A stretch of 64,000 bases of DNA from Vesta saturnalis (GCA_036346205.1 JARFJB010001355.1:451001-515000), one strand, 5' to 3'; positions 33,975 to 44,868 are shown, counted from the first letter of the stretch. Notes: generated from the sequence alone by a model not told the origin. Program-made: numbers and translations.

Positions 33975-34079
33975 TATATACCTAAATACTTTTAGAATGT
34001 AGGGCTAATGATCGTGTATTACCATACCAAAATTGGTTTTGATATCTCTAATAGTTAAGGAGCAATCCTCCGTCCACGC

Positions 34080-36450
34080 TGTATATATAAGGAAATGAAC
34101 AAACTGAAACGGTATTTTAAAAAATAAAGAAATTAAACAATGTGAGTTTTAAGTGTAAATACTTAGCACTATAACCAATAGGAATAATATACGTCTAAAA
34201 CCCTTACACAAGTATATCGCTAAGTGTGGATCCGTAATTTGGCGGCAAAAAAATGTCTAAAGTTGAATATCTGAATAACAATCAACTTTGTAAATGTGTA
34301 AATATATTCTTTAAAAGCAATTTAATTTTGCACTACTCTTGTTTATAAAGTTTCTTAATATAAAGGAATATAAGTCTAAAAAGTAATTAAATAAGATTAA
34401 AAATGCTTAAATTGTATTATCGATATTTTTGTAGAAGCGAACGGCCTAGTAAGTTTTTTCAGGTTCTAGATGTCAGTTAATTTCTATTTTACATGAAGGT
34501 TTAGGCGTCCATCTGACACAAATTACTTTTGTTTTTACAATGTTGCCTATTTTCGTTATAAAGGTATTAAAAAAGAGGCATAATTATCCTAAAAAATTAT
34601 TTTTCTTAATTTCCACTTTGTGGCTGGAAGGTTGTGTGTTGTTTCACACCAGACGTCTTTCGTAATGTTATTGTGTTTTGCATATTTTTATAGGCGAGAT
34701 CCAGTTTTAGGACGTGAAGCGTTACTTGACACGTAAGAGGTCTGTCAAGTGATAGCTTACGGGAAACGAATGCAGTATTTTGTAAACATAAAAGGAAAAA
34801 GTGTAAAAGCTCTCTAAGGCCGTTGGTACTTGGTAATGTAGACTTTTGTTGAAGTTTGATCGTTTTCTCACGTAGTTGAAAACAGATTGTATCTCTTAAA
34901 TAAGAGGCAATAATAGATATAAATAAGAAAAATTGTTTTTTGAGATACTTTTATCTAAATTTATAGTTAACATTTCTTTAGATTCTATACAAGCAAAAGG
35001 GAAGTTCACACGCAATAAAATAGTGTAAGGAGATTGCATGTAACAGTTAGATTACAACCAACTTGCGTCATATTACAATGTTTTCACAAAATATCCACAT
35101 TTAATTATATCCGGAAAATTAATCTTCTTTTCATTCCCGATTATAAAAGCAGGAACAGAGAAAGGGGTTAAACGTAAACGTTTTAATTTTTCTTAATTTG
35201 AGGGAAACTAATTAAGAACAGTATTTTTGTGTTATAAAGCACACTGTATAAAAACAAAGGTATTTGTTTCTAGTTATTTTCATTATTCGTACCACGCAAG
35301 CCATAAAATATTTGAGCTTTTGTGTTGTGAAACGATTTGGAAACTGTTGGAAAGCTAAGAATTTTTTCCACCCATTTGAAAAAAACACAGCCCTTCTCAC
35401 TCCTTCCAATCTACCCTTTTACCAATAGCGGTTTAATTAATCTTCTTGGACACTGATTAGAGTATTCCTTCATAACCTCGTTATCCTATTTAGTAATAAT
35501 AGGATGGATTCAGTGAAATAGAATTCCTCTAAATCAATGGATGTGATTGTGTTTCCTTATTTCATTGTATAGGTGTGATTTCGAACTCTAAACTTTAGAG
35601 ATTCTATTTGCGATAGTTGCCGCTTCGCACATACCCACTTCTGTAGATTTTATCAAGATACACGAGCAATAACGTAACTTGAAAATATGAGAAAAGGTAA
35701 AATTTCTTTATTCTCGCCTTGTTTTTCGTGACAAATATTTTCTAATCTAAATCCTATTAGAGAGAAAGAAAGAAAATTGGAAAATCGGAGAAAATTTATT
35801 TTCTAAATTAGTTCAATGTTCTAGTCAAAAAGTTGAAGGTTCTAAAGGAGAAAAAGGAGAAAAAAGTATTAGATGAGTAATTTAAGTTTATACATTATTT
35901 AAATCGTGTCTTTTCCCCTTTTTAGAAACTGCAATGCAGCAGCAAATGAATTCCTCCCAGCTACTTTGTACGACATTTACAAGTCTGTTTATCGCAGCAT
36001 TTTAAATAAAACTACAGTAATGGAAGTAAATTTCTTTTAAGAAGGTTTCTATTGTTTATTTCACAAGCTGCTACAAAAGCTGTTCATCATTATTAACTTC
36101 ACTTTTTTGTGCTATCTAGAAACAGAATTAGGTATCTTCATCACTAGCGGTATTTCCTGTAGTAACGTGTTTGGCTTTTAGCTTGGAATATTTTGTTTAT
36201 TATATTGTTACACATGAGTCAGCCTCAAAACGCTAACAAGCACTTCAATTGCAGGTATAAAGCAATAATGAGTAAAAGCAACAGAACGTAAGATGTTCAG
36301 TTAGTGAAATTGCCAATTAGGTACGCAAAATGAATACGTACATTTTTTCTGCAGTTATAATGGTTGAAATTATGTTAACATTGCTTTAATTAAATAATTT
36401 CTAAATTTTATTTGGATATTACCATTGATTAACAAGCCAATGATATTACT
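34080..36450. other. Gene-free AT-rich stretch
   Basis: No reliable gene. 34570-34665 carries one copy of the repeat seen three times at 18240-18730. The minus-strand open stretch 35212-35409 is unrecognised. Confidence 0.5.
34570..34665 (+). repeat. Distant copy of the 18.2-18.7 kb repeat
   Basis: AATTATCCTAAAAAATTA, then TTTCCACTTTGTGGCTGGAA and TTTCACACCAGA, in the same order as the unit near 18640. Confidence 0.75.
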
Positions 36451-37059
36451 AGAGCTCGGATTATATGCAAAATGCATATTCTATAATATAAATAAGCCAT
36501 CAGAAATATTTTGTTTATACACGAATCGCATAATTTAAATTCGATTGACACCAACTTTATTTTGCATATTTACGTGATGTTGTGCATATTTTGCATATTT
36601 CACTCATTGCGTGCATTTTATGGCATATTTTTTCACTTAAAATTTTTTTTATAATGATATAATATATAATATAATCCTATACATTCGTGAAGTTTTTCGC
36701 CGTTTTTTTTTCTTCTTCCAATTTTGGAGATTCAATGGAACTATATTAAATTATGTGTATTCTTGCATATTTATTTATCTACAGGAAACTCATTAAGGTA
36801 GAATGCAGTAAATTTTTCAGTTTCAAATTTTTAATAGGTTATTGTTCTGAGGGCCATTGGCAATAAGTTACTATTATTGTTCGTTTGACTAATTACATTT
36901 GTTATCCAAATTCCAATTAGCAATTTAATGAGATTATTTCTATGAATGGGTGAATAGACCGGATACTTTAATGTTAATAAGCAATTTCAATATGCGCAAT
37001 GCTTATATGAAAAGTTTAAAGATGTTTTTTAACCTACTCAAACAAATGAAATTACATAA

Positions 37060-37600
37060 TCCTATATATTAAAATGATCGGGTCATTTAGTTCACGCAGA
37101 TTGCGAGACAACCGCTTGACCGATTTCGACGATTTGTTTGATATAAACGTAAATTTGTGTAGAAAGAAGTAACGGAGCCAGAATTTGATTTTAAGGTTTT
37201 AATTTTTTTACAAATTTGATTTAAATTTTGCAAAAGTCTAGCACCCAACGCTAACATCTTAAGTTTGTTCTCAAAGAAACAATTTCAAATCATATGTTTA
37301 CCGCAAAATTTTGCGGGGGAAAAGCTCGTTTCAATAATTTGCATTTCTTTAGTAGCTTTTTTTAATGATCATTTAGTTTAGAAATTTTCAAACTACTAAT
37401 TAGTAACTACTGACATTAGTCGATAATTAAAATATCTCGGTTACTAATAAATAATAATAAAATAATCGATTATGGAAATGTCTCGATTATTTCCATCACT
37501 AATTCCTTCCTATTGTTATCTTGACTAACTTGCTCAGAAATATTTCAAGCGGATTAAGGGATTTTCCGAAATGCAGGATTACGTGCTTAAATGCTATTAA
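37060..37600. other. Repeat-like non-coding segment within the hAT 5' region
   Basis: CTATATATTAAAATGATCGGG and GACCGATTTCGACGATTTG resemble the 5' parts of non-autonomous insect repeats (Helitron-like), but no Helitron 3' hairpin with CTRR was found. Confidence 0.3.
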
Positions 37601-37829
37601 CTATTATTGTGGTTGTTTGGTGACATTTATTTTTGGGGTGTTCCATTCTTAATCCCTGAGTTGTCGGCAATATTTGACTTGTCCTTGGAAAGGATCTTTG
37701 TTAAAGTGGTTAGTACTCAGATTTTAAATTTAAGTAACGCTGTATTTGTAAGACCGTGTTGTAGTGAACATTGATTGGAAAGTACGTGGCGAGCTTTAAA
37801 CTACAAAATCGGCGCAGTGTGATTATTTA

Positions 37830-37932
37830 ATGGCAAAAATTAATAGTTTGTTTTCGGTTTGGATGAAGGACTTTCCAGAGCTTATACGTACTCGATCGCG
37901 AAAAAGTGTTATGTAAGACATGCAGCAAAATG
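37830..37932 (+). pseudogene. 5' exon of the hAT transposase (start of the BED finger)
   Basis: ATG at 37830 opens MAKINSLFSVWMKDFPELI. A one-base shift near 37907 leads to VLCKTCSKM directly before a GTAAGT donor at 37933. The C-x2-C pair is the first half of a BED/C2H2-type finger. Its second half would be encoded next to the downstream body, where HQVRLKKDGTQ begins at about 45343. The Polinton-like element lies in the intervening intron/exon. Confidence 0.65.
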
Positions 37933-38091
37933 GTAAGTAGTATTTTTTATTAATTAGATTTTCAGTAGGGGCTTTTTGATTTTAAAAATAATTGCCTACA
38001 AGCAACACATTAGAACTCCCTTACAAAAAAGTAGAACGGGGGCACCATGCGCCATCTTGGATTTTCTGGAGAAAACCCACCTTTCACTTTT

Positions 38092-38625
38092 TATACGCTC
38101 ACGTGTGGGACCGTATTTTCCACCCCTATGGTTTCTTTTCGGAGGTCTTTTTCAACCCTTGATTTTCACCCCTATGGTTTCTTTCCAGAGGTCATTTCCA
38201 ACCCTTTTCATCCCTAATTATTTTTGTTTTTACTCGCTTACTTGAGGGGCGTAGTGTTTCACCCCTATTTTATGGCCGCCCACGTGTGAGCTCGTATTTT
38301 TCACCCCTATGGTTTCTTTCCAGTGGTCTTTTTCAACCCTTGATGGAATTTTCACACTAATTACCGCCTTTTTGGCAGCCATACCTTTTTTGTACTTGCT
38401 CACGTGAGGGGTGTATTTAGGGTTAGGTCTTGGGGTTGATCTTGGGGTTGGTCTTGGAGTTGGTCCAGACGTTGGCTTTTGGGCTAGGGTAGGGTGACGG
38501 CTTCTTTTCGGGGAGGCTTTTTCAACCCTAATTAAGGTCCTTTCGGTAACATTAAGAGCAGTACAACCCTTGGAGGTTAGACAACTGCACGTGTTCTGAT
38601 TAAGAAAGATTTTTATTTAGTCTAT
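38092..38625 (+). repeat. Left terminal inverted repeat of the Polinton-like element
   Basis: Pairs with 44870-45341. The left copy has about 60 bp (about 38535-38588, ending GAGGTTAGACAA) that the right copy lacks. Inside it, CACCCCTATGGTTTCTTT occurs three times with TTTCAACCCTT spacers. Confidence 0.85.
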
Positions 38626-38676
38626 TTAAACGAGGTTGCTGGCAGAGTATCTGTTAGTATCGTTTAGCGATTCAAA

Positions 38677-39285
38677 ATGGAAGGTCAGTTTAAGCACCCC
38701 TTTTCGGCAATAGTTGCGGGTCCGTCGTATTGTGGGAAATCGTATTTTATCGTGGATTTTCTAAAAAATATCGAAACTGCCTGAGATACAGGTTTTGAAA
38801 AAATTATCTGGTTTTACAGTGAGTGGCAGCCTTTATTCAAAGATCTCTATGTGGAATTTCAAAAGGGTTGACCTGATATGGAACAGTTTGACGTTGAAAA
38901 GCCTGTCTTAATAATAATTGACGATCTAATACGCGAAACGAACGGCTCTGTGGTTGATATTTTTACAAAGGGTTGTCATCATCGAAATCTAAGCGTGTTT
39001 TTATTAACGCAGAACATATTTCATCAAGGACGTGGACAGCGGGATATTTTTCTCAACGCACATTACATAATTTTGTTTAAGAACCCACGTGACAGAGCAC
39101 AGATACAGCATTTAGCAAGACAGATTTCGCCGGACAACCCGAAATTTTTAGAAGCCGCGTACCAAGATGCTACTTCAAGCCCGCACGGATATTTATTGTT
39201 CGATTTAAAACAGAATACACCGGATGTGCTACGTTATAGAACCTCAAGGTATCTGCCAGGTATATATAGCGAAAAAAGGGTTTAA
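38677..39285 (+). pseudogene. Polinton packaging-type ATPase (FtsK/A32-like), two stops
   Basis: The start is MEGQFKHPFSAIVAGPSYCGK at 38677. The Walker A motif GPSYCGKS lies at residues 15-22. In-frame stops follow near 38784 and 38870. The Walker B motif LIIIDDL is at about 38910. Later motifs are FTKGCHHRNLSVFLLTQNIF (sensor-like TQN), NAHYIILFKNPRDRAQ, and HGYLLFDLKQNTPD near the C-terminus. This matches the genome-packaging ATPase family shared by Polintons, adenoviruses and poxvirus A32, and the length (about 200 codons) fits. The two stops separate Walker A from Walker B, so no working enzyme can be made from this copy. Confidence 0.85.
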
Positions 39286-39315
39286 GCCTCACAGCCATAA
39301 AAATTACATCATATA

Positions 39316-39637
39316 TGATGGCTGACGTTTTAAGCGAGAACGCTGATATCCTGCGTGCATTGCCAGATTAAGTAAAAGTCAACGTGACGCTTCATTGAAA
39401 TGTTTGGATAGTGAGCAGGTAGAGTGTATTTGCTGCGACTGTGCACATAACATTTTAAAAGGTCGTGTACCTCTGTCAGCGACTCTCTCAACATAAGCAC
39501 ACTTTAAGACGTTTGGCGCAGAGAGGCGAATCTATAAAAAAGAAGAAACAGTTTCTTGTACAAAAAAGTGGTGCATTTCTACCACTCCTGTTAGGACCAT
39601 TACTCGGCGGAATCCTGGGTAATCTATTCCAATAAAC
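39316..39637 (+). pseudogene. Small conserved Polinton ORF with hydrophobic Gly/Leu tail
   Basis: The start is MADVLSENADILRALPD near 39316 and then a stop. A shifted frame gives CLDSEQVECICCDCAHNILKG (Cys-rich centre). A further shift gives RRLAQRGESIKKKKQFLVQ and FLPLLLGPLLGGILG just before a stop at 39635. The basic KKKK patch followed by a membrane-like Gly/Leu tail is typical of a small ORF found next to the ATPase in arthropod Polintons. Function unknown. At least two lesions. Confidence 0.65.
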
Positions 39638-40325
39638 ATGGACCACAATCTGAAGAAGATGATTATTCTACCGATGGACTTTATACAGCGCTTACAGGCA
39701 CCAGATGTTACACAAAACAATATTTTAACGCAGCTGGGTAACGATATGGATAAAGTTTTAAAAACCAAAATGACTGACCATGATAAATGGCAGCAGTACA
39801 ACCAAGTTCTTCAAAGATATCTACACTTTTCCAATCAGTTACGTCAGCCCACCAGCATAACAATCAGCGGTGACGCTGTTGCTGATGATATTAGAGGTTC
39901 ACCGCAACGCAAAGGTCTGACAGACGACGAGATAGTATCAACGCTTCCGCCTTCATATAAGAGAAAAGGCGTAGCTTTCTTATGTATACTGAATACGAGC
40001 GCGATGTTTTTTGGGATAAAAGAGGTACTGTCACAATAAAAGGCGAGATCATACCACATTCCAACATTATCGATCTGGTTCACGAGACGTTAAGAAATCG
40101 AAAAACTACAAACCCGCGCGATTGGCGTCAGTTTGCGACGTACATTAAAGAGATAAATATACCATGAGAGTTTATCGGAAATACGCAATGGCATGATGTT
40201 TCTGTATCACCCAGCGTTGAACGGACCATCACAACAACTACAGGTGAGAATTACGATGCTGATAGTGAAACGCGGGAAACACCGAGAAGAATCTCTCAAA
40301 GAAGAAGAAGAGGAATTTCGCTAGA
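39638..40325 (+). pseudogene. Conserved Polinton ORF of unknown function, coil-rich
   Basis: ATG at 39638 lies just after the previous stop. It reads MDHNLKKMIILPMDFIQRLQ, then MTDHDKWQQYNQVLQRYLHF (helical). After an acidic linker there is a frameshift at about 39975, then WDKRGTVTIKGEIIPHSNII, DLVHETLRNRKTTNPRDW and FATYIKEINIP with a stop at 40165. A recognisable tail follows. Arthropod Polintons commonly carry this gene between the ATPase and the integrase; its role is unknown. The C-terminal half is predicted to fold as a small domain (GxIxPxSNIxDLV), but this is inference. Confidence 0.6.
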
Positions 40326-40348
40326 TTGGGATTCGTGGCGGACATAAC

Positions 40349-40800
40349 ATGGATGCTGTATACTATGATCCCTCTCACCCAGCAGGGTTCGCTGGTATAA
40401 CACTTTTAACTAATGCTGTAAAAGATAAAAAAAAATATGATAAAGTGAAAAATTGGCTGCAGGCACAGGAAGCTTATACGGTACATAAACCAGTCAGAAA
40501 AAAGTTTCCACGAAATAAATATATTGTGAGTAACCTTTACGAGTTGTGGCAAGCGGATCTTTGTGATATGCGTACTTTAAGTAAACGCAATAGTTGATAC
40601 AACTACATACTAACGGTAATTGATGTATTTAGCGAGAGGGCATGGGCAACAGCACTTAAAGCGAAGACAGCCTCATCTGTAATTGAAGCATTCGCGGATA
40701 TTTATAAGGATTGCGACAATACTCCGGCAAATCTACAGACGGATAAAGGCAAAGAGTTTGTGGCGAGCAGTGTACACATAGAAGAAATTACCAACGAGCT
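40349..40800 (+). pseudogene. Polinton rve integrase (F54H12.3-like), C-terminally truncated
   Basis: The start is MDAVYYDPSHPAGFAG at 40349. It has an N-terminal SSxxAGS-like region and helix KVKNWLQAQEAYTVHKPVRK. The first catalytic Asp is in YELWQADLCDM (about 40550). A stop at 40597 is followed by YILTVIDVFSERAWATALK. The second Asp is in LQTDKGKEFVA (about 40735). The catalytic Glu region and the chromodomain are missing: sequence jumps at about 40800 into a different ORF. It is the retroviral-type DDE integrase that would insert the element; here it is inactive. Confidence 0.8.
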
Positions 40801-41268
40801 AAATAACCATGTACTAATAAGTAAATTGCTAAGTATCGAATATCATAATCTAACTAAGCGCGTCACTACGAAATTAAAAACTCAGCTCTCGCTATTCGGA
40901 TTCTCACAACGTCTAGCCTTACAATTGGGTTATCATCCGTATCAGAACATAGCTATGGAACCAACGCCCCCTCACCCCTCTAGTATATGGATAGGATTAC
41001 CAACTCAGATGTTTGTTTATTGCGACATCGTTGAACCGCAAGTTATGCACTATGTTTTATCTCCGCTTATGCGTGTAATAAACATTACTTCAGAAAACTA
41101 TGCTTACGGGAGTCATAAAGATGTGTTTTTTCGCCTGCACGCTACATACCGGTGATGACACGGGAATTTGAAATCATCAAGCTTAATATAAAAACAGATA
41201 CGGGTGCAGCAATGCCATTTGAGTTTGATACGTCGTGTCTGAAGCTACAGTTTAAGAAAGTACATTAA
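40800..41268 (+). pseudogene. Conserved Polinton ORF (YCDIVEPQ family), fused to the integrase remnant
   Basis: FGFSQRLALQLGY (about 40898), then MFVYCDIVEPQVMHYVLSPL (about 41008-41067), LMRVINITSEN and DVFFRLHATYR. After a frameshift near 41153 come TREFEIIKLNIKTDTG, MPFEFDTSCLKLQFKK and a stop at 41266-41268. The DIVEPQ...PLLRVV and D(T)GxxxPFEFG motifs mark a widespread arthropod Polinton protein, possibly structural. The N-terminal part was lost in the deletion that fused it to the integrase. Its stop overlaps the next start (TAATG). Confidence 0.65.
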
Positions 41269-41660
41269 TGGTTTGCCCTTATCAGGCCGGTAACGGTATC
41301 GGTTCTATCTACAGAGGTGCGCCATATCAACGTGGTCATGGAATAGGGAGCTGGTTAGGTGGTATATTTAGAAGTATAATATCTTTATTTAAGTCTGGCG
41401 CAAAGGCTATTGGAAAAGAAGGTCTTAGAACGGGTTCTAATATTCTTGGTGACGTCATAGAGGATCGACCTATTAAGGATTCGTTTCAAGAAAGATTTCA
41501 TGAGGCAGGTAGAAACCTTAAGCGTAAAGCCGACGAGAAAATCGATAAAATGATGGAGGGTTCGGGTTATAAAAGAGTACGCCTGTCCGATAATAACCAG
41601 TGTCTACCGAGAGCTGTTGCTAAAAAGAAGCCTACTTACGACGATATATTTTCAAGATAA
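41268..41660 (+). CDS. Small Polinton structural protein, pVI-like candidate
   Basis: An intact 130-codon ORF whose ATG (41268) overlaps the previous stop and whose stop (41658-41660) overlaps the next ATG. The N-terminus is Gly-rich (GNGIGSIYRGAPYQRGHGIG), followed by an amphipathic region WLGGIFRSIISLFKSGAKA (about residues 28-46) and TGSNILGDVIEDRP. The C-terminus is basic (NLKRKADEKIDKMMEGSG, then YKRVRL), probably a nuclear localisation signal. This layout (amphipathic helix, then basic tail) resembles adenovirus pVI-type or minor core proteins. The role as a membrane-active or cement protein is inferred. It is one of the few undamaged genes of the element. Confidence 0.6.
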   Translation: MVCPYQAGNGIGSIYRGAPYQRGHGIGSWLGGIFRSIISLFKSGAKAIGKEGLRTGSNILGDVIEDRPIKDSFQERFHEAGRNLKRKADEKIDKMMEGSGYKRVRLSDNNQCLPRAVAKKKPTYDDIFSR

Positions 41661-42919
41661 TGGCTTTTCTACATGCCCAATCGTGTGAATGCGTCAAGTC
41701 CGAATTGGATTTGTTCGCTTCACCGTCGACGCAGACAAGTATCGAGAGTGGTGAATGGATATTTTACAAGCGCCCTTATCAGCTCTGAGTGACGACGCCC
41801 CAATAGAATTTGTAGTCCCCGGAAATGGAAACGATTACATAGATTTAAGCCAGACCATGTTGTACATCACAACTAAAGTACTAAAGCAAGATGATACAGC
41901 ACTTACAGACGCTGATGTAGCACCGGTAGACAATTGGATGCATTCGATTTTCTCACAGGTGGAGGTTTACTTAAATAAGAAGATGGTGTCACAACCAAAC
42001 AACACCTACGCTTACCGTTCATATATCGAAACGCTGCTAAATTATGGAAAGGAGGCCAAGAGTTCATATCTAGGTTGTACCTTATGGCACAATGATACAG
42101 CTGGACAGATGAATACACAGGGAAACGCAAACAACGGTTTCTCAAAACGTCAAGCCGGGAAACAGATAGAGATGATTGGTCACGTGCACTCGGATTTGTT
42201 TAATCAAGAAAAGTTTCTCATAAGTGGTGTTGAGTTAAAGGCTAAATTTGTACGATCAAGAGACACCTTTAGCCTAACGGCGGCGCTCGCTTGAAATTAC
42301 AAGACGCGAATTATAGACGCTAGTTTACTGGTGAGACGTATACGAATCAATCCAACTATTCTAATTGCGCACGCTAAAGCTTTAGAAACAACTGTCGCAA
42401 AATACCCTGTTACAGCGAAAATCACTGGATGATGTTTTCCTGGGTCAGTTACCTAAACGATGCATCGTAGGATTTGTAGCAAATAAAGCCTTCAACGGTG
42501 ATTACCCCCCAAACCCGTTCAATTTTCATCACTGCAATATCAACTACATGTCGTTATATATTGACGGACAACAAATTCCATCGAAGGCCTTACAACCAGA
42601 CTTTACAGCTAATGGTTTATACGTTAGAGCATACCACACCTTATTCTCCGGTACGGGTATTCATTTTCTGAATGAAGGTAACGATATGTCGAGAAGTGAG
42701 TACCCCAACGGCTACTGTTTAATGGCCTTTGACCTAACACCTGACTTGTCTGCAAACGCTAGTACGCCCTGAAATTTAGTTAGAAACGGCGCCCTTCGGC
42801 TGGAAGTCGGATTTGAAGAAGCGCTCACCGTAACCGTTAACTGTTTGGTGTATGCAGAGTTCGATAACGTGATCGAGATTGATAAACATCGGAACGTCGT
42901 TGTGGATTTTAACTGTTAA
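41660..42919 (+). pseudogene. F54H12.2-like jelly-roll capsid protein candidate
   Basis: It starts MAFLHAQSCECVKSELDLF at 41660, with PSTQTSIESGEW. A frameshift near 41765 leads to LSALSDDAPIEFVVPG, YIDLSQTMLYITTKVL, VDNWMHSIFSQVEVYLNKK, YRSYIETLLNYGKEAK and a disrupted stretch at 42290-42545. NYMSLYIDGQQIPSKALQPD and HTLFSGTGIHFLNEGND follow, then after a stop at 42772 LEVGFEEALTVTVNCLVYAE and VVVDFNC with the final stop at 42917-42919. The whole colinear family length (about 420 residues) is covered. Nematode F54H12.2 and its arthropod relatives sit beside Polinton integrases, and a capsid role is the usual inference. At least three lesions are present. Confidence 0.75.
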
Positions 42920-42974
42920 AAGTGGTAGATCTAACCTGCAAGCTGCAGTGTACAGCAGCAGCCCAAAGAAGATG

Positions 42975-43421
42975 GGCGTATACTTGGACGTACAAGGGTT
43001 TAGTGGTGTTAACAACGAATTCATACCGAAAGAAATTGCCGTGGTTACAGATCATGGTCGTTTATCGTTGATGCTGATAAAACCATCTTGAGGTTACTTT
43101 ATATCAGGATCCATGTCACGACAGATAAAATTTATGGAGGATAATTATCATGGGCTGAAATGGTGGTCAGGTCATGTACACTATAAAAATTTGCGTGAGG
43201 AGTTGATGAGAGTGTTGCGCCCATTTAACAAAATTCAGGTTAAGAGCAGTGAAAAACAACAGTTTTTAAGGTTTCTTAACAAACCTGTAGTAAACCTGGA
43301 GGAGGCTGGTTGCTCATCGATTAAACAGTTGAAAAAGGAAACAAAAGCATATAGCTGTTTAAGCCATAACATTACTGGGCCTATGTGTGCACTGGAAAAC
43401 GCCTTACTACTGCAAAACTAG
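42975..43421 (+). pseudogene. Conserved Polinton ORF with exonuclease-fold-like start, single stop
   Basis: The reading MGVYLDVQGFSG with NEFIPKEIAVV (42972-43050) is followed by LMLIKPS, an in-frame stop (43089-43091), and then in the same frame MSRQIKFMEDNYHGLKWW, a helical middle, KSSEKQQFLRFLNKP and SSIKQLKKE, ending CALENALLLQN at 43421. The YLD(V/I)Q...KE(I/V)A start resembles RNase H/DEDD-like proteins, but catalytic residues cannot be assigned with confidence. The TGA is the only visible lesion. Confidence 0.55.
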
Positions 43422-43905
43422 ACCCATACCAATTTCAAAGATATATGCGGTGCAAGTGTTGAAATGTTTGAAATCGATCCCCAGCCACAAGAAGAATGTG
43501 TTTTGGCTTGTATGTGCTTATAATCAACTACCGAGACACGCACCTAGACCGTGTGCAATTATTGTAAACACGGATCCTGCAGACAAACCAGGTCAGCATT
43601 GGACAGCTATCTACATTGATGATAATGGTAACGGAGAGTATTTTGATTCCTTTGGACGACCACCTCAAGGGTATCGTTTACGTTTCCTAGAGAAGAATTT
43701 TAGATGGTTCCATTACAATAAAACAATACTGCAGGATTACCATTCGGATGTGTGTGGACTTTATACGTTAACGTTTCTGTATTTTAGATTAAATAGTTTA
43801 TCAATGATTGATTTTGTAAAAAACTTTTTTAGTACACGTTTAATTGTAAATGACGAGATAATTAAATTATTGTTTAACGCCTGTTACCCAACCATTCTAT
43901 TCTGA
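43420..43905 (+). CDS. Adenain-type cysteine protease of the Polinton
   Basis: Open from about 43387 to 43905. The recognised domain starts near ISKIYAVQVLKCL. Catalytic His is in KPGQHWTAIYID (about 43590), the acidic residue in GNGEYFDSFGRPPQG, the oxyanion-hole Gln in TILQDYHSD, and the nucleophile Cys in DVCGLYTLTFL (about 43755). This is the H-D/E-Q-C order of adenovirus-like maturation proteases (Ulp1/C48/C5 clan), which in Polintons processes capsid proteins. All four residues are present and no stop interrupts the domain, so it is the best-preserved enzyme of the element. The start codon is uncertain because the frame overlaps the previous ORF. Confidence 0.85.
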   Translation, partial: RPIPISKIYAVQVLKCLKSIPSHKKNVFWLVCAYNQLPRHAPRPCAIIVNTDPADKPGQHWTAIYIDDNGNGEYFDSFGRPPQGYRLRFLEKNFRWFHYNKTILQDYHSDVCGLYTLTFLYFRLNSLSMIDFVKNFFSTRLIVNDEIIKLLFNACYPTILF

Positions 43906-43909
43906 TAAA

Positions 43910-44868
43910 TAAAGAGATTTTTTAGTACTTTACTTTTTTTTAATTAAGCGTTACGTAATACCTACAGTTTTTTTTCTTTTTAATTCAGCATGTGTGTTTT
44001 TAAAAATCGTGTTATAAAAACTATGATTTAGTGTTTTTTAAAAGAAATTATGTTACCCATTCGATATTGGTAATCAATTTTTTGGACTATTAAATTTAAC
44101 AGGTTTATATAATTACACAGTAATTAGCTAAAAGAAAACAGGAACAGTAGTTTCTTACTACATATTGTGGAATTTAAAACATGTAATTATTACATTCCAA
44201 ACTTTTAATGAGGTTTTTTATAAAAACAATTTGCATGTGTATGTACAGCATTTTGTTCAAACCGCTTTGCTATTAATTACTTTAAGAGAAAGGTAAATAC
44301 GAGTTGCAGTAAGTGTGATAAAGATAGTTAGATTGTTTGTATGTTTACACTCTAAAATTAATTATGGGGAAATCAGTAGCTAGTTTTATATCAACTATTC
44401 ATAAACGTAAAAACATAGAAGGTGATATTAGTGTGCTTATACGTGTAGCCAGCAAAACGGTTATTATAACCTTAATTTATTTATTTAGTTGTACAAATTT
44501 AACTACAGCTAGTGCAAACAACATATCTTCTTTAAACATATTAAGTGTTTGGATACCGAGGACCTGTGCATATACAACAATTTTAACGAGAGGATGGTGA
44601 TTAAAAATATTTCAAAGGTAAGGAACCAGTTTTAATATTCGTTTAGAAAAACAATATTCTGATTACTGTGTCGTGAAATTAACTTTAAATAATTTTTTGC
44701 ATTGCGTGTTGAGATTAATTTAAACTGACAGTGAAATTTAATTATTAGAATACAACCCCAATGTATAAATAAAATTTCGTAAGGTTACAATCTACAGATA
44801 GGAATTAAAAGAAATACAATTATGCAATCTCATTTGATAAAATAAAAGTGGGTCCTAATACATATTAA
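43910..44868. other. Non-coding right part of the Polinton-like element
   Basis: AT-rich. An AATAAA signal (43908) follows the protease stop directly. The open stretch 44337-44600 has no family motif. This is where further genes would be expected in a full-length element, but none is seen. Confidence 0.5.

Larger units (their letters stand above)
30613..34079. repeat. 210-bp palindrome split at its centre by a transposon
   Basis: 30613-30717 and 33975-34079 are inverted copies of one another, 105 bp each and about 90% identical, from GCGTGGACGGAGGATTGCTC outward to TATATA at the centre. The mariner-like element at 30718-33974 lies exactly between them. Either a hairpin MITE was hit at its centre, or these are outer extensions of that element's inverted repeats. 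Confidence 0.85.

Noticed and set aside
37060..37600. Helitron 5' end
   Set aside because: CTATATATTAAAATG and the following segment look suggestive, but there is no 3' hairpin with CTRR and no Rep/helicase coding.
43910..44868. Space for a missing Polinton polymerase B or extra capsid gene
   Set aside because: Under 1 kb, AT-rich, with one 87-codon open stretch lacking family motifs; polymerase B needs over 2.5 kb.
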